Source: Pseudovibrio zosterae (GTDB lineage: Bacteria > Pseudomonadota > Alphaproteobacteria > Rhizobiales > Stappiaceae). From it: a DNA stretch of 64,000 nt. Position 1 is the first letter of the stretch; every line of letters begins with the position of its first letter. The notes under the pieces were generated by a model. It was not told the DNA's origin, ran no database searches, and saw nothing but the letters and a program-made list of their open reading frames with translations. Made by a program: the position numbers and the translations under genes. Below, piece by piece: positions 7,733 through 16,031 of this stretch. The stretch lies in NCBI RefSeq assembly GCF_033843645.1, contig NZ_JAWXVZ010000003.1:248001-312000 (forward strand), in the 5' to 3' direction.

Positions 7733-7990
7733 TCAGGCGCAGTTCGCAGTATCTTCCTCAGCGAGAAGATTGCTGATTCCCAGATATTGCAGCGCAGTAA
7801 TCAAGGTTCCCACAGGAACCCGCGCATCCCCGGCCTCAAGACGGCTCAACAGCAAGGGGTAAGTCCCCATCTGCTCCGCCAGATCTTCCAGGGTGAGATG
7901 TTGCGCCTTGCGGATCTGCCGAATGCTGCGGCCAAGTGATTGCAAGGATTGCACAGTGAGAGTGTCCGGCGCTTTTTGAATGCTGCGCAT
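7733..7990 (-). CDS. XRE-type helix-turn-helix protein (copy 2 of a tandem pair)
   Basis: An 85-residue paralogue of the gene at 7341, with the same length, opening (MR-I---P--LTVQ-L--LG) and VPVGTL--ALQ-LG ending. The HTH covers about residues 16-72. The upstream bases GGGGCATAACTCATG match those of copy 1 except at two positions, so the duplication included the ribosome binding site. The second copy ends in an acidic tail (EEDT) where copy 1 ends in an Ala-rich one. Function and target are unknown. Control of its own promoter, or of the neighbouring 379-residue gene, can be proposed but is not shown. Confidence 0.82.
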   Translation of the reverse strand: MRSIQKAPDTLTVQSLQSLGRSIRQIRKAQHLTLEDLAEQMGTYPLLLSRLEAGDARVPVGTLITALQYLGISNLLAEEDTANCA

Positions 7991-8086
7991 GAGTTATGCC
8001 CCATATGACTTCAGAGTTGATTGCGGTTTATACTAAAGTCGATATGAGGGGAATATAGATATGTTGCGTAGCGGCAATTTATCCGA

Positions 8087-8115
8087 CCAGAGGCTTTGAC
8101 TTGATCAGCCTCTGG
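8087..8115 (-). terminator. Inverted repeat after the 379-residue gene
   Basis: CCAGAGGCT (8087-8095) and AGCCTCTGG (8107-8115) with an 11-nt loop, just past the stop at 8132. There is no clear T run on the minus strand, so it may be a weak terminator or an RNA 3'-end stem. Confidence 0.45.
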
Positions 8116-8131
8116 GGAAGCATCCTGTTCT

Positions 8132-9271
8132 TCAGCGCTCGCTTAGTGGCTTCTGCAGGGGCAAAGGATCATCTGGCTTCGGTGCCGCTGTGAAAATGGA
8201 ACCGCGTGTTATTGGGTTTTGAAGTGAATAGTTCAGAAGGTTTGAGTATTCAAGTGGCGGTTCGAAAACGATTGCAAGTAGACTGGTCAACGCTAGTGCT
8301 AACCCGAAGTATGTTGCTTTTCGGTGAAAAGCTTCTTGTTTTGCAGAAGCACAAGCTTGGCGGATAACCTCTTGCTCGCGTTCTAGCTGTTGTTGTCGCA
8401 TGTTTTTATCGCGGATAATTTGGTAAATCGCTTCGGACTGTTCATTCAGTTCCCTGATCCGTTGCTCGATCCGGAGGCTGTCACTAATGAGGTTCCAGTA
8501 AGCGTTGAGCTCTACATGCCCACTATTTTTTAAAGGGGAAACAAAAGCATACGCTGCCGTAAATGTAGCGATCCGCTCTCTCAGCTCATAGAGGACGTCG
8601 TATGAGCATTCATTATTGCGTACTCGTAGGACCGTTTCTGTTTGCTCTACTATGAAATCATCTAGGCACGATCGATAGGTCAGCGCCAGAGCATGGATGA
8701 TTGCAAGCCGCCTTAAACGAGATCCAACCTTTTCGATGCCTTTGTGGGTGTCAAAGTTGTCATTGAAAACAACTGCGGTGTCCCGGCCGTTGGACACGCC
8801 CAAAAAGTTCTCTGTGAGTTTTTTAAAGTCATGGGCTTGTAGAGAATTGGTGCCTCTCAATGCCTTCGAGGCTGATCTTCGGACTTCTTCAATCGGGAAA
8901 TGTTTGTCGTCAAATGTTTGAAGATAGGCAGCAATGCGTCCAGAGTTTGCTGGCTCTCCATCTGCCTTCGACGCTTCCAAACTCTTTGTATAAAACCGGA
9001 CCTCTATTGCAGTCGCCCCATCGAACCCTGAAAAAAGGTCAATTCTGAGCGGCTTTAACTCACTGTTGCCCAGAAACGAATTCCTGTTCTTCGCAGTATC
9101 TTGCCAGCTTGTGCTGGTGTCGAGTTCTGAAACGCGGACCGCATTGAGTATTGGATCCAGCAGAAAATTTATACGTTCATCACCCAGCCTTGGCTTTGGG
9201 TTATCCCCTCCGCCGCGATCAGTGGCCAAATTGGTGTTCTCGATAGACTCAAAAACTGCTTGCAAAAACAT
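8132..9271 (-). CDS. Uncharacterised coiled-coil protein with one C-terminal membrane segment
   Basis: A 379-residue protein I do not recognise. Residues ~1-260 are soluble, mixed helix and strand. Residues ~268-318 are Arg/Glu/Gln-rich and predicted coiled coil. One hydrophobic segment follows (about 320-336), then a 43-residue Pro-rich tail, with no signal peptide. The shape suggests a tail-anchored inner-membrane protein with a large cytoplasmic domain. Base composition is visibly more AT-rich than the nad genes beside it, consistent with recent acquisition. The ATG at 9271 is preceded by GGAGG, which falls in the loop of a perfect 10-bp hairpin (9272-9303). The neighbours are two orphan HTH proteins. 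A defence or regulatory role is possible, but nothing in the sequence proves it. Confidence 0.75.
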   Translation of the reverse strand: MFLQAVFESIENTNLATDRGGGDNPKPRLGDERINFLLDPILNAVRVSELDTSTSWQDTAKNRNSFLGNSELKPLRIDLFSGFDGATAIEVRFYTKSLEASKADGEPANSGRIAAYLQTFDDKHFPIEEVRRSASKALRGTNSLQAHDFKKLTENFLGVSNGRDTAVVFNDNFDTHKGIEKVGSRLRRLAIIHALALTYRSCLDDFIVEQTETVLRVRNNECSYDVLYELRERIATFTAAYAFVSPLKNSGHVELNAYWNLISDSLRIEQRIRELNEQSEAIYQIIRDKNMRQQQLEREQEVIRQACASAKQEAFHRKATYFGLALALTSLLAIVFEPPLEYSNLLNYSLQNPITRGSIFTAAPKPDDPLPLQKPLSER

Positions 9272-9303
9272 CTTAACCCAACCTCCGGTAGTTTTGGGTT
9301 AAG
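9272..9303 (-). promoter_or_regulatory. Perfect hairpin enclosing the ribosome binding site of the 379-residue gene
   Basis: CTTAACCCAA (9272-9281) and TTGGGTTAAG (9294-9303) are a perfect 10-bp inverted repeat with a 12-nt loop. On the minus strand the stem abuts the ATG at 9271 and the loop contains GGAGG. It could be a dimeric repressor operator or an RNA hairpin controlling translation. Confidence 0.6.
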
Positions 9304-9369
9304 TGAAGAGAGCAAAAAAATAATTAAATCAATCGCGTATTAGTTCTTTGGCCTATGTTCATTTGGGTG

Positions 9370-10230
9370 CTACCCGATCTTGATGTCGAGGCCGAGGTCA
9401 AGAACAGGGGCAGAGTGGGTGATCCAGCCAGTCGAGACCAGGTCAACGCCGCTTTCTGCGATCGCTTGAACACTGTCTAGGTTGATGCCGCCGGAAGCCT
9501 CCAGAATGGCTTGACCTTGGTTGATCTCAACCGCCTCAGCAAGCAGCTCTGGCCCCATGTTGTCCAGCATGATCACGTCAGGCTTTGCAGTGAGTGCATC
9601 ACGCATCTGATCGAGCGTATCCACTTCCACCTCAATGCGAACAAGGTGACCTGCGAAATCACGGGCGCGGGAAATCGCGGTTACGACATCACCTGCAACA
9701 GCGATGTGGTTGTCCTTGATTAAAATGGCGTCATCCAGTCCGAAGCGGTGGTTGGCCCCCCCACCGCACCGCACCGCATACTTTTCGAAAGCCCGCAATC
9801 CTGGCGTTGTCTTGCGGGTACACACGACCTTGCACTTGGTATGCTCGATCTTGCGCGCAAACAGATTGGTTGCGGTTGCAATGCCGGAAAGATGACCCAA
9901 AAAGTTCAAAGCCACACGCTCGGCGGAAAGCAAGGCGCGGGCAGGGCCCTCAATTGTCGCAACAACGCTGCCGGGTTCAATATGGTTGCCATCATCTTCA
10001 TGGATCTCCAGCAGGAACTCTGGATCACTCTGGCAGAACGCACTGATCATCAGGTCAATGCCTGCCAGAACGCCGTGTTGGCGTGACACGAGTGACGCCT
10101 TGGCCCAAGCATCTTCTGGAATTGTGGCCTGGCTGGTAATGTCGCCTGCGCGGCCAAAGTCTTCAAGAAGGGCCGCTTTGACTGCCTCATCAACGATAAG
10201 GCGTGGAAGCTCTGGCAAGGGCGAAGTCAT
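9370..10230 (-). CDS. nadC: Nicotinate-nucleotide pyrophosphorylase (quinolinate phosphoribosyltransferase)
   Basis: A 286-residue protein that matches NadC throughout. It converts quinolinate and PRPP to nicotinate mononucleotide with loss of CO2, the third dedicated step of de novo NAD synthesis. Recognisable are EDFGRAGDITS near residue 24, the RKTTPGLRAFEKYAVRCGGGANHRFGL-type phosphate and substrate-binding stretch mid-protein, LIKDNHIA, VEVDTLDQ, and the C-terminal EASGGIN and VDLVSTG blocks of the PRPP site. Its ATG overlaps the nadB stop by 4 bases (ATGA), implying translational coupling. Last gene of nadABC. Confidence 0.97.
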   Translation of the reverse strand: MTSPLPELPRLIVDEAVKAALLEDFGRAGDITSQATIPEDAWAKASLVSRQHGVLAGIDLMISAFCQSDPEFLLEIHEDDGNHIEPGSVVATIEGPARALLSAERVALNFLGHLSGIATATNLFARKIEHTKCKVVCTRKTTPGLRAFEKYAVRCGGGANHRFGLDDAILIKDNHIAVAGDVVTAISRARDFAGHLVRIEVEVDTLDQMRDALTAKPDVIMLDNMGPELLAEAVEINQGQAILEASGGINLDSVQAIAESGVDLVSTGWITHSAPVLDLGLDIKIG

Positions 10231-11864
10231 AGGGTGTGTTCCTCTCTGACAGCAGCGCGGCCCACGTCGCTTTCCAGCGCATCAGCGGCCAAGGCTTGAA
10301 TTTGGCTGTATTTGACGTAGGAGCGGTGTGCCCACTGCGCGGATTTCTCAGGGAAGTCAGAACGGTAGTGACCGCCGCGGCTTTCTTCACGCATGAGAGC
10401 GGAGCCGGCGATAATCTTTGCGGCAACCACCATGTTGCGGATGGAGCTGCGGTGGCAGCGCTCTTCTGCCTTGCTGATCAACGCAAGCGCCGTCTGCAGA
10501 CCTTCTGCATTTCGTTCAACGCCCACATGCTGAGCCATTACGCGGCGCACAAGAGCGACTACGGCGCGTTCCTGAGGATTGCGTTTGGAAGCCTGATCCT
10601 CGCGGTCATCAATCTCAGCCCAATGGCGCACGCGCGGATGCGGCATCAATCCTTGAATGTCCTCCGCAATGCGTGCTGCAAACACAACAGCTTCCAGCAG
10701 GGAGTTGGAGGCGAGCCGGTTTGCGCCATGCGCACCCGTTCCAGCCACTTCACCTGCAGCCCAAAGACCATCAACGGAAGTGCGGCCTGAGGCATCTGCC
10801 ATGACGCCGCCCATGTGATAATGCGCTGCCGGGCAAACCGGGATCGGCTGTGTGACAGGGTCGAGGCCAGCAGACTTGCATGCCTCATAAACGGTAGGGA
10901 AGTGCTCGGGGAAGGAAGCGCCGATGGCTTCACGGCAGTCCATAAAAGCCTTGCCACCCTTCATCAGCTCCCGGTGGATGGCACGAGCCACCACATCACG
11001 TGGTGCAAGCTCCATATCCGGATGGACGCCCTCCATGATGCGATTGCCATCTGCGTTGATCAGGCGCGCGCCTTCACCGCGCAAGGCTTCGCTGGCAAGC
11101 GGCGCAGGGTCCAGATCAACGTTGAGCGCGGTTGGGTGGAACTGGACAAACTCCGCATCAGCCACATACGCGCCGGAAAGAGCCGCCATAGCCAGGCCGT
11201 GGCCATTGGCCTCGCGCGGGTTGGTGGTTACGTCATAAAGGTGACCGATGCCACCGGACGCCAGAACCACAGCGCGAGCGGGAATGGTGATCCGCTGCGT
11301 GCCACCGCGACGACGGGCGGTAATGCCCACCACATAACGGCCTTCCGTGAGGAGTTCACTGCCGATGTAGCCTTCAATCACTCGAATGGACGGCGTATTT
11401 CGTGCGGCCGCCAGCAGGGATTCCATGATGGATTTGCCTGCCATGTCGCCGCGCACGCGCACCACACGGCTTGCTGTATGCGCGGCCTCGCGGGAGAGTT
11501 CCAGCTTGCCAGCCAGATCCTTGTCGAAAGGCACGCCATAGGAGAGCAGGTCGTGAATGCGGTCCGCGGCTTCAGCGGTCATGCCCTGAACAATGGAGCG
11601 CTCACAAATGCCATCGCCTGCCGCAATGGTGTCGCGGGCGTGCTCTTCGGCGGTGTCGCCTTCAGCAACAGCTGCGGCAATCCCCCCTTGAGCCCAAGCT
11701 GACGAGGCACCGCCCCCAATGGGCGCATTTGTCACAATGGTGACCGGCCGCGGCGCCAATTTCAACGCGCAAAACAGCCCCGCAAGGCCGCCTCCCAGAA
11801 TCACGACATCGTCAACGCCGTTCAACGATAGGTTTGGCGCGAGAAAGGAGGCAATCTGTGTCAT
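10227..11864 (-). CDS. nadB: L-aspartate oxidase
   Basis: A 545-residue FAD enzyme that oxidises L-aspartate to iminoaspartate, the substrate of NadA. The N-terminal dinucleotide fold reads VVILGGGLAGLFCALKL. The SSAWAQGGIAAA segment, the LYDVTTNP stretch and the HYHMGGV and GLWAAGEVAGTGAHGANRLASNSLLEA blocks are those of the succinate dehydrogenase/aspartate oxidase flavoprotein family; the absence of sdh neighbours and the operon setting identify NadB. The C-terminal ~120 residues are the helical domain. It starts 108 bases after nadA, across an intergenic hairpin, and overlaps nadC. Confidence 0.97.
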   Translation of the reverse strand: MTQIASFLAPNLSLNGVDDVVILGGGLAGLFCALKLAPRPVTIVTNAPIGGGASSAWAQGGIAAAVAEGDTAEEHARDTIAAGDGICERSIVQGMTAEAADRIHDLLSYGVPFDKDLAGKLELSREAAHTASRVVRVRGDMAGKSIMESLLAAARNTPSIRVIEGYIGSELLTEGRYVVGITARRRGGTQRITIPARAVVLASGGIGHLYDVTTNPREANGHGLAMAALSGAYVADAEFVQFHPTALNVDLDPAPLASEALRGEGARLINADGNRIMEGVHPDMELAPRDVVARAIHRELMKGGKAFMDCREAIGASFPEHFPTVYEACKSAGLDPVTQPIPVCPAAHYHMGGVMADASGRTSVDGLWAAGEVAGTGAHGANRLASNSLLEAVVFAARIAEDIQGLMPHPRVRHWAEIDDREDQASKRNPQERAVVALVRRVMAQHVGVERNAEGLQTALALISKAEERCHRSSIRNMVVAAKIIAGSALMREESRGGHYRSDFPEKSAQWAHRSYVKYSQIQALAADALESDVGRAAVREEHTL

Positions 11865-11923
11865 AGCTGTTCAACTGTCGAGTTAAAGTGGGGTAAGGCG
11901 TGGACGGCCACCCGGAACGGATG

Positions 11924-11951
11924 AAGCCGCCAGTTTTATGACCGGCGGCTT
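11924..11951 (-). promoter_or_regulatory. Hairpin between nadA and nadB
   Basis: AAGCCGCC (11924-11931) / GGCGGCTT (11944-11951) with a 12-nt loop. No T run follows on the minus strand, so it is more likely an mRNA-processing or stability stem than a full terminator. Confidence 0.5.
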
Positions 11952-11972
11952 AGCACTTTATACCAGAGGAAT

Positions 11973-13058
11973 CTAGTTCTTGAGATTGATCATGCGTTCA
12001 ACGGATACGCGCGCCCGTGCCGCAATCTCTTCGTCAACCTCAACCTCTCCACTCATGTCCACCAGCGTATCGAGGATCTTTGCGAGCGTGATCCGCTTCA
12101 TGTGAGGACAAAGGTTACAAGGCCGAATATACTTCACGTCCGGTGTAGCGCTTGCCACATTGTCCGCCATGGAGCACTCGGTGATCATCATCACCTTTTC
12201 CGGCCGGTTATCCTTAACCCAGTCAATCATGTGTGCGGTGGATCCTGCAAAGTCTGCCTCATCAACCACTTCTGGTGGGCACTCTGGGTGGGCAATGATC
12301 TTCACGTCCGGATCGATCTCGCGGTATTCACGCAGTTCTTCAGCTGTGAACTGCTCATGAACTTCACAAGAGCCTGCCCATGTCAGAACTTCCACATCGG
12401 TCTTTCGAGCAACGTTGGCAGCCAAATATTGATCAGGCACCAGAAACACCTTGTCGGTGCCCATCGCTTCAACCACTTGCACAGCATTGGAAGAGGTGCA
12501 GCAGATGTCGCACTCGGCCTTTACGTCTGCCGAGGTGTTCACGTAGGTGATGATCGGCACACCCGGATTGGCCTCACGAAGGCGGCGCACGTCTGCACCG
12601 GTAATGGATTCTGCCAGAGAGCACCCGGCATCCATATCCGGGATGAGTACGGTCTTTTCGGGGCTCAAGATCTTGGAGGTCTCAGCCATGAAGTGCACGC
12701 CGCACTGAACAATCACCTCAGCCTCGGTCTTGGCGGCTTCCTTGGCAAGCTGCAAGCTATCTCCAACGATGTCGGCAACACCGTGGAAGATGTCCGGCGT
12801 CATGTAATTGTGCGCCAGAATGACGGCGTTGCGCTCTTTCTTGAGTTTGTTGATAGCATGCACCAGTGGCGCAAGGGCCGCCCATTCGATCTCAGGAATG
12901 AAGTCCTTGACCTTCTCATAGATTGGCGCGGTCTCACGTGCCACTTCCGCGGTGTACTCAAGGGAAGGGCGGGCCACAGGGCCGAATTTCTCAAGCGCGG
13001 TAAGCTTGTGTTCCTGCATCTGGTCGTCGATACGTGCCGCGTTTGCAGAGATTGTCAT
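11973..13058 (-). CDS. nadA: Quinolinate synthase
   Basis: A 361-residue NadA. It condenses iminoaspartate with dihydroxyacetone phosphate to quinolinate, using a 4Fe-4S cluster as Lewis acid. The three expected cluster Cys are visible, in VQCGVHFMAE, in the CDICCTSSNAVQV block and in IRPCNLCPHMKRI near the end. The N-terminal ~40 residues are an extension typical of alphaproteobacterial NadA. First gene of nadABC; two copies of a 19-bp palindrome lie 38-112 bases upstream of its start and probably bind the NAD regulator encoded at 16032. Confidence 0.97.
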   Translation of the reverse strand: MTISANAARIDDQMQEHKLTALEKFGPVARPSLEYTAEVARETAPIYEKVKDFIPEIEWAALAPLVHAINKLKKERNAVILAHNYMTPDIFHGVADIVGDSLQLAKEAAKTEAEVIVQCGVHFMAETSKILSPEKTVLIPDMDAGCSLAESITGADVRRLREANPGVPIITYVNTSADVKAECDICCTSSNAVQVVEAMGTDKVFLVPDQYLAANVARKTDVEVLTWAGSCEVHEQFTAEELREYREIDPDVKIIAHPECPPEVVDEADFAGSTAHMIDWVKDNRPEKVMMITECSMADNVASATPDVKYIRPCNLCPHMKRITLAKILDTLVDMSGEVEVDEEIAARARVSVERMINLKN

Positions 13059-13095
13059 ACGCTGTTCCTTAGGGATCTAACCGGTAACTCTGACA

Positions 13096-13114
13096 TATGC
13101 TCAATTTGAGTATA
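13096..13114. promoter_or_regulatory. Probable NadQ operator, nadA-proximal copy
   Basis: TATGCTCAATTTGAGTATA, an almost perfect palindrome (TAT-CTCAA / TTGAG-ATA). It shares 18 of 19 bases with the copy at 13152. Centres are 56 bp apart, just over five helical turns. Placement directly before nadA, with a NadQ/NrtR-like gene nearby, supports the assignment. Confidence 0.75.
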
Positions 13115-13151
13115 AGGTGGTCACTAAAAAATGCGGCCCGGCCGCCATCCT

Positions 13152-13170
13152 TATGCTCAATTTGACTATA
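13152..13170. promoter_or_regulatory. Probable NadQ operator, distal copy
   Basis: TATGCTCAATTTGACTATA, one base different from the copy at 13096. Tandem sites suggest cooperative binding of two dimers. Confidence 0.72.
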
Positions 13171-13552
13171 ACATATACGCAGGTATTCCTACTTGCCAAG
13201 CCTCATATTGCATCTGCATGGAAATAAAATTCCATTTGTCTCTCGATTTTTCCTAAGTTGCTGAAATGCTGAGGCAATGCTGCGGGTTTGTGTCGGAACT
13301 TTTTTCTTTAATTGTGCCTGCTCCTTTTTTCCTAGAGCCCTAAATGGCTCATGGCAGCGGCAAATCGATGGAGAAGCGGGCGGTGTTGGAATTGTTTTTT
13401 GAGAAGGGGACGGCGCTGTTTCGGTTGTTCTGCTACCCTAAAGTTCCGTGGGAATGGCGGACTGTTGAACACTGGTAAGTGTACGGTCTTGCGTCAAGCT
13501 ATGACCTCTGCGAGCCTCCCGTCCACAAAACGTAAGCTGGAGCTTAAATCCC

Positions 13553-14554
13553 ATGGAACAATTCAAAGCCTTCTGGATCACGAAGGAAGAAGACGCCAAG
13601 AAGCCGAATGCTGCTGAATGGCGCGATATCACGATTGATGATCTGTCCGCAGGTGACACCGTCGTGCGTGTTGTAAATTCTACCGTCAACTACAAGGACG
13701 GTTTGGCGTTTGCCGGTAATCCAGGTGTGCTGCGCAAGTTCCCAATGGTCCCGGGTATTGATGTTATCGGCGAAGTCGTCACCAGCGAGAGCGATCGCTT
13801 CAAGGAAGGTGATCAGGTCATCATGAATGGCTTTGGCGTTGGTGAAGTTCACACTGGTGCCTATGCAAAGTATGCCCGTCTTAAAAGCGAGTGGCTGATC
13901 AAGCGTCCGGAAGGTCTTTCTGCTGAACGTGCCGCGGCAATTGGCACTGCAGGTTACACGGCGATGCTCTGCGTAATGGCTCTGGAGGACTATGGCATAA
14001 AGCCGAACATGGGACCAGTTGCCGTTTCTGGGGCAGCAGGCGGCGTGGGCTCTGTGGCTGTCAGCATCTTGGCCAAGCTTGGCTATACGGTAATCGCTTC
14101 CACCGGTCGTCTGGAAGAAGCTGATTTTCTAAAGGGGCTTGGTGCCTCTGAAGTTATGGACCGTGCTGAACTTTCTGAGCCGGGCCGCCCGTTTGGCAAG
14201 GAAAGCTGGGCCGCTGCGATCGACGTTGCAGGCAGTCACACGCTGGCCAATCTTCTGGCGCGCACCAACTATGGCGGTGCAGTTGCGGCCTGTGGTCTGG
14301 CTCAAGGGATGGATCTTCCCGCAACGGTGATGCCGTTCATTCTGCGCGGTGTGTCTTTGTTGGGCGTTGATTCAGTCATGGCGCCAATTGAACGCCGCCA
14401 AGAGGCATACCGCCGTCTTGTGGAAGATCTGGAACTATCCAAGCTGGACGCGTTGTCTTCCAAGATCAAGCTTTCTGAGGTGCCGGAAAAAGCAGCGGAC
14501 ATCCTCAAGGGGAAGGTGCGCGGTCGTCTGATCGTGGACTACTCTGAGCTCTAG
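13553..14554 (+). CDS. acuI: AcuI/YhdH-type acryloyl-CoA reductase (MDR superfamily)
   Basis: A 333-residue zinc-free medium-chain reductase of the YhdH/AcuI group, which reduces acryloyl-CoA to propionyl-CoA with NADPH. The GroES-like N-terminal domain contains VNYKDGLAFAG and FPMVPGIDVIGEV; the Rossmann domain carries VSGAAGGVGSVAVSILAKLGY (central glycines) and the family's AIDVAGSHTLANLLA segment. In marine alphaproteobacteria AcuI takes part in DMSP/acrylate and 3-hydroxypropionate metabolism and removes toxic acryloyl-CoA. No DMSP lyase or acuR is adjacent, so the substrate here rests on family membership. Single-gene unit, ATG 13553, convergent with the hydrolase at 14582. Confidence 0.88.
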   Translation: MEQFKAFWITKEEDAKKPNAAEWRDITIDDLSAGDTVVRVVNSTVNYKDGLAFAGNPGVLRKFPMVPGIDVIGEVVTSESDRFKEGDQVIMNGFGVGEVHTGAYAKYARLKSEWLIKRPEGLSAERAAAIGTAGYTAMLCVMALEDYGIKPNMGPVAVSGAAGGVGSVAVSILAKLGYTVIASTGRLEEADFLKGLGASEVMDRAELSEPGRPFGKESWAAAIDVAGSHTLANLLARTNYGGAVAACGLAQGMDLPATVMPFILRGVSLLGVDSVMAPIERRQEAYRRLVEDLELSKLDALSSKIKLSEVPEKAADILKGKVRGRLIVDYSEL

Positions 14555-14581
14555 GAGCTTCGCCAAAGCCGAGCGGCTGGA

Positions 14582-15802
14582 TTAACTCCAGCCGCCGCCA
14601 TAGGTCTTATAGAAGATGTGCTTGCCGATACGGTTCAGCTTCTTCATGGTGCCAGCCCAGCGAGGGCGCACATAAGTCGCATGATAGTGGGTGGAGGCAT
14701 CCACTTCGCTCAGGTTCACTTCCCCGTCTACTGCCTTTTCGGCAATCTCCTGAGACTGGGTCCAGGCGCGGCCTTTTTGAACCCGCTCTGGAATGCCATC
14801 GCAGGCAAACGAGAACTGACAAGCGTTGCGCATATGCCGGTTCTGATAGACCACCTTGCAGATGGTGTTCGGATAGGCCGGGTTCTTTACACGGTTCAAG
14901 ACCACTTGAGCGACAGCCTCTTGACCCTTGTATGGCTCGCCGCGCGCCTCAAAGTAAATGGCTTCAGCAAGGCAGAGCTTTTCCTTGGAGCTATGAACAC
15001 TTTCAGGAAGCGGGGCCTTGTACCACCAGTGTGGGTTGGTCTTGGCTAGTTCCTGAAGTTCTTGCTCTGACAACTGGGTTTTGCCGGCAACAGAAGCAGT
15101 GCCACCCAAAAGCGCATCAAAGGGCGCACGAAGCGCCTCTGTGGAAGAAGGGGCGTAGGCTGATGCCAGAGACAAGCTTGCCGCCGCGCTGTTGCGGGCA
15201 ATGGCCATCTCGGTCAGATCGAGCGGTTGTCCATCGCGCGTGTTTTTCGCCATCATGGTTGAAGAGGCGTTTGCTGGAAGGTGCTCGGGCGAGACAAACG
15301 CGACCTGGGGTAAGGTGTCGCGTGCAGCTCCGGTCAGGAGACTGGATAGAGCGAAGATGGAACCGGCGCTGCCCTGCAGCGGCTGGCGAGCGGGCGCCAT
15401 GGCGAAGCCACGATCGCCTTTTGCGGAACGGTTGACGCGCGGCCCCTGTGAGGGATCGTGGGTGCCATCGTTTGCAAGGACTGAAGCGAGTTCGGGAAGG
15501 TGTGTGCCGGTGCCACTGGATGCTGGTGAGTTCAGCACATAGTCGGCGGCATGTGTTGCCGTGTTGGCAGAGCCAATGAGCGTCGGTTCAACAAGCGTGG
15601 CATGATTGGCTGTTTCAATGGCGCGCATCCAGCGCGGGGTTTGCTGCTCCACTGCCATCACCAGCTCCAGCACATCCTGCTGTGCAACCGGGAGCGTGGA
15701 ACCACAGTAAACCAATGCCGTGAGCGTAGAGACAGCTAGTCCCTTTTTCCACGTGCTACGCTTGCGCGCACGCTTTGAATGTATTGGGCCCGACATACGC
15801 AT
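14582..15802 (-). CDS. SleB-type cell wall hydrolase
   Basis: A 406-residue envelope protein with a C-terminal Hydrolase_2 (SleB/CwlJ) domain over the last ~140 residues. The catalytic-domain signature is LCLAEAIYFEARGEPYKGQEAVAQVVLNR, with the invariant Glu in YFEARGE, then QFSFACDG and an HYHATYVRP block. Such domains are lytic peptidoglycan hydrolases. An N-terminal hydrophobic stretch after a basic KRARKRSTWKK segment anchors or exports it; the middle 200 residues are low-complexity Ser/Ala/Thr-rich linker. ATG at 15802 is preferred because GGAG lies 4 bases upstream; a start at 15796 or a longer frame to 15874 is possible. Confidence 0.85.
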   Translation of the reverse strand: MRMSGPIHSKRARKRSTWKKGLAVSTLTALVYCGSTLPVAQQDVLELVMAVEQQTPRWMRAIETANHATLVEPTLIGSANTATHAADYVLNSPASSGTGTHLPELASVLANDGTHDPSQGPRVNRSAKGDRGFAMAPARQPLQGSAGSIFALSSLLTGAARDTLPQVAFVSPEHLPANASSTMMAKNTRDGQPLDLTEMAIARNSAAASLSLASAYAPSSTEALRAPFDALLGGTASVAGKTQLSEQELQELAKTNPHWWYKAPLPESVHSSKEKLCLAEAIYFEARGEPYKGQEAVAQVVLNRVKNPAYPNTICKVVYQNRHMRNACQFSFACDGIPERVQKGRAWTQSQEIAEKAVDGEVNLSEVDASTHYHATYVRPRWAGTMKKLNRIGKHIFYKTYGGGWS

Positions 15803-16031
15803 TAAACTCCAACAAATTCGCGCAGTAAGACAGCGGACTGTCTTGCGCCGGACGCCAAAAAACTCACGCGGCACCCGAACTCATTTCCTTGCAGGCTAGG
15901 AAATATTCGCCCATTAACCTTGATAAGGTGTTAAAGCGCTGAAAAACCGCAGAATGCCGTCAAAGGGCACTGCTGTTTCACGCAAACAGGGTTAATTATG
16001 AGGAGCATAGAGCGTTTGATCGAAAGCCGGT

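Larger units (their letters stand above)
13059..13552. other. Divergent promoter region between nadA and the acuI-like gene
   Basis: 494 bases without a credible gene. It holds the two NAD-regulator palindromes (13096-13114 and 13152-13170) and a smaller dyad ATGGAA / TTCCAT (13218-13223 and 13230-13235) of unknown meaning. Nothing clear is seen from 13240 to the acuI-like start. Confidence 0.6.

Noticed and set aside
8132..9271. A CorA-type channel
   Set aside because: The protein has coiled coil and a C-terminal membrane segment, but only one helix and no GMN motif.
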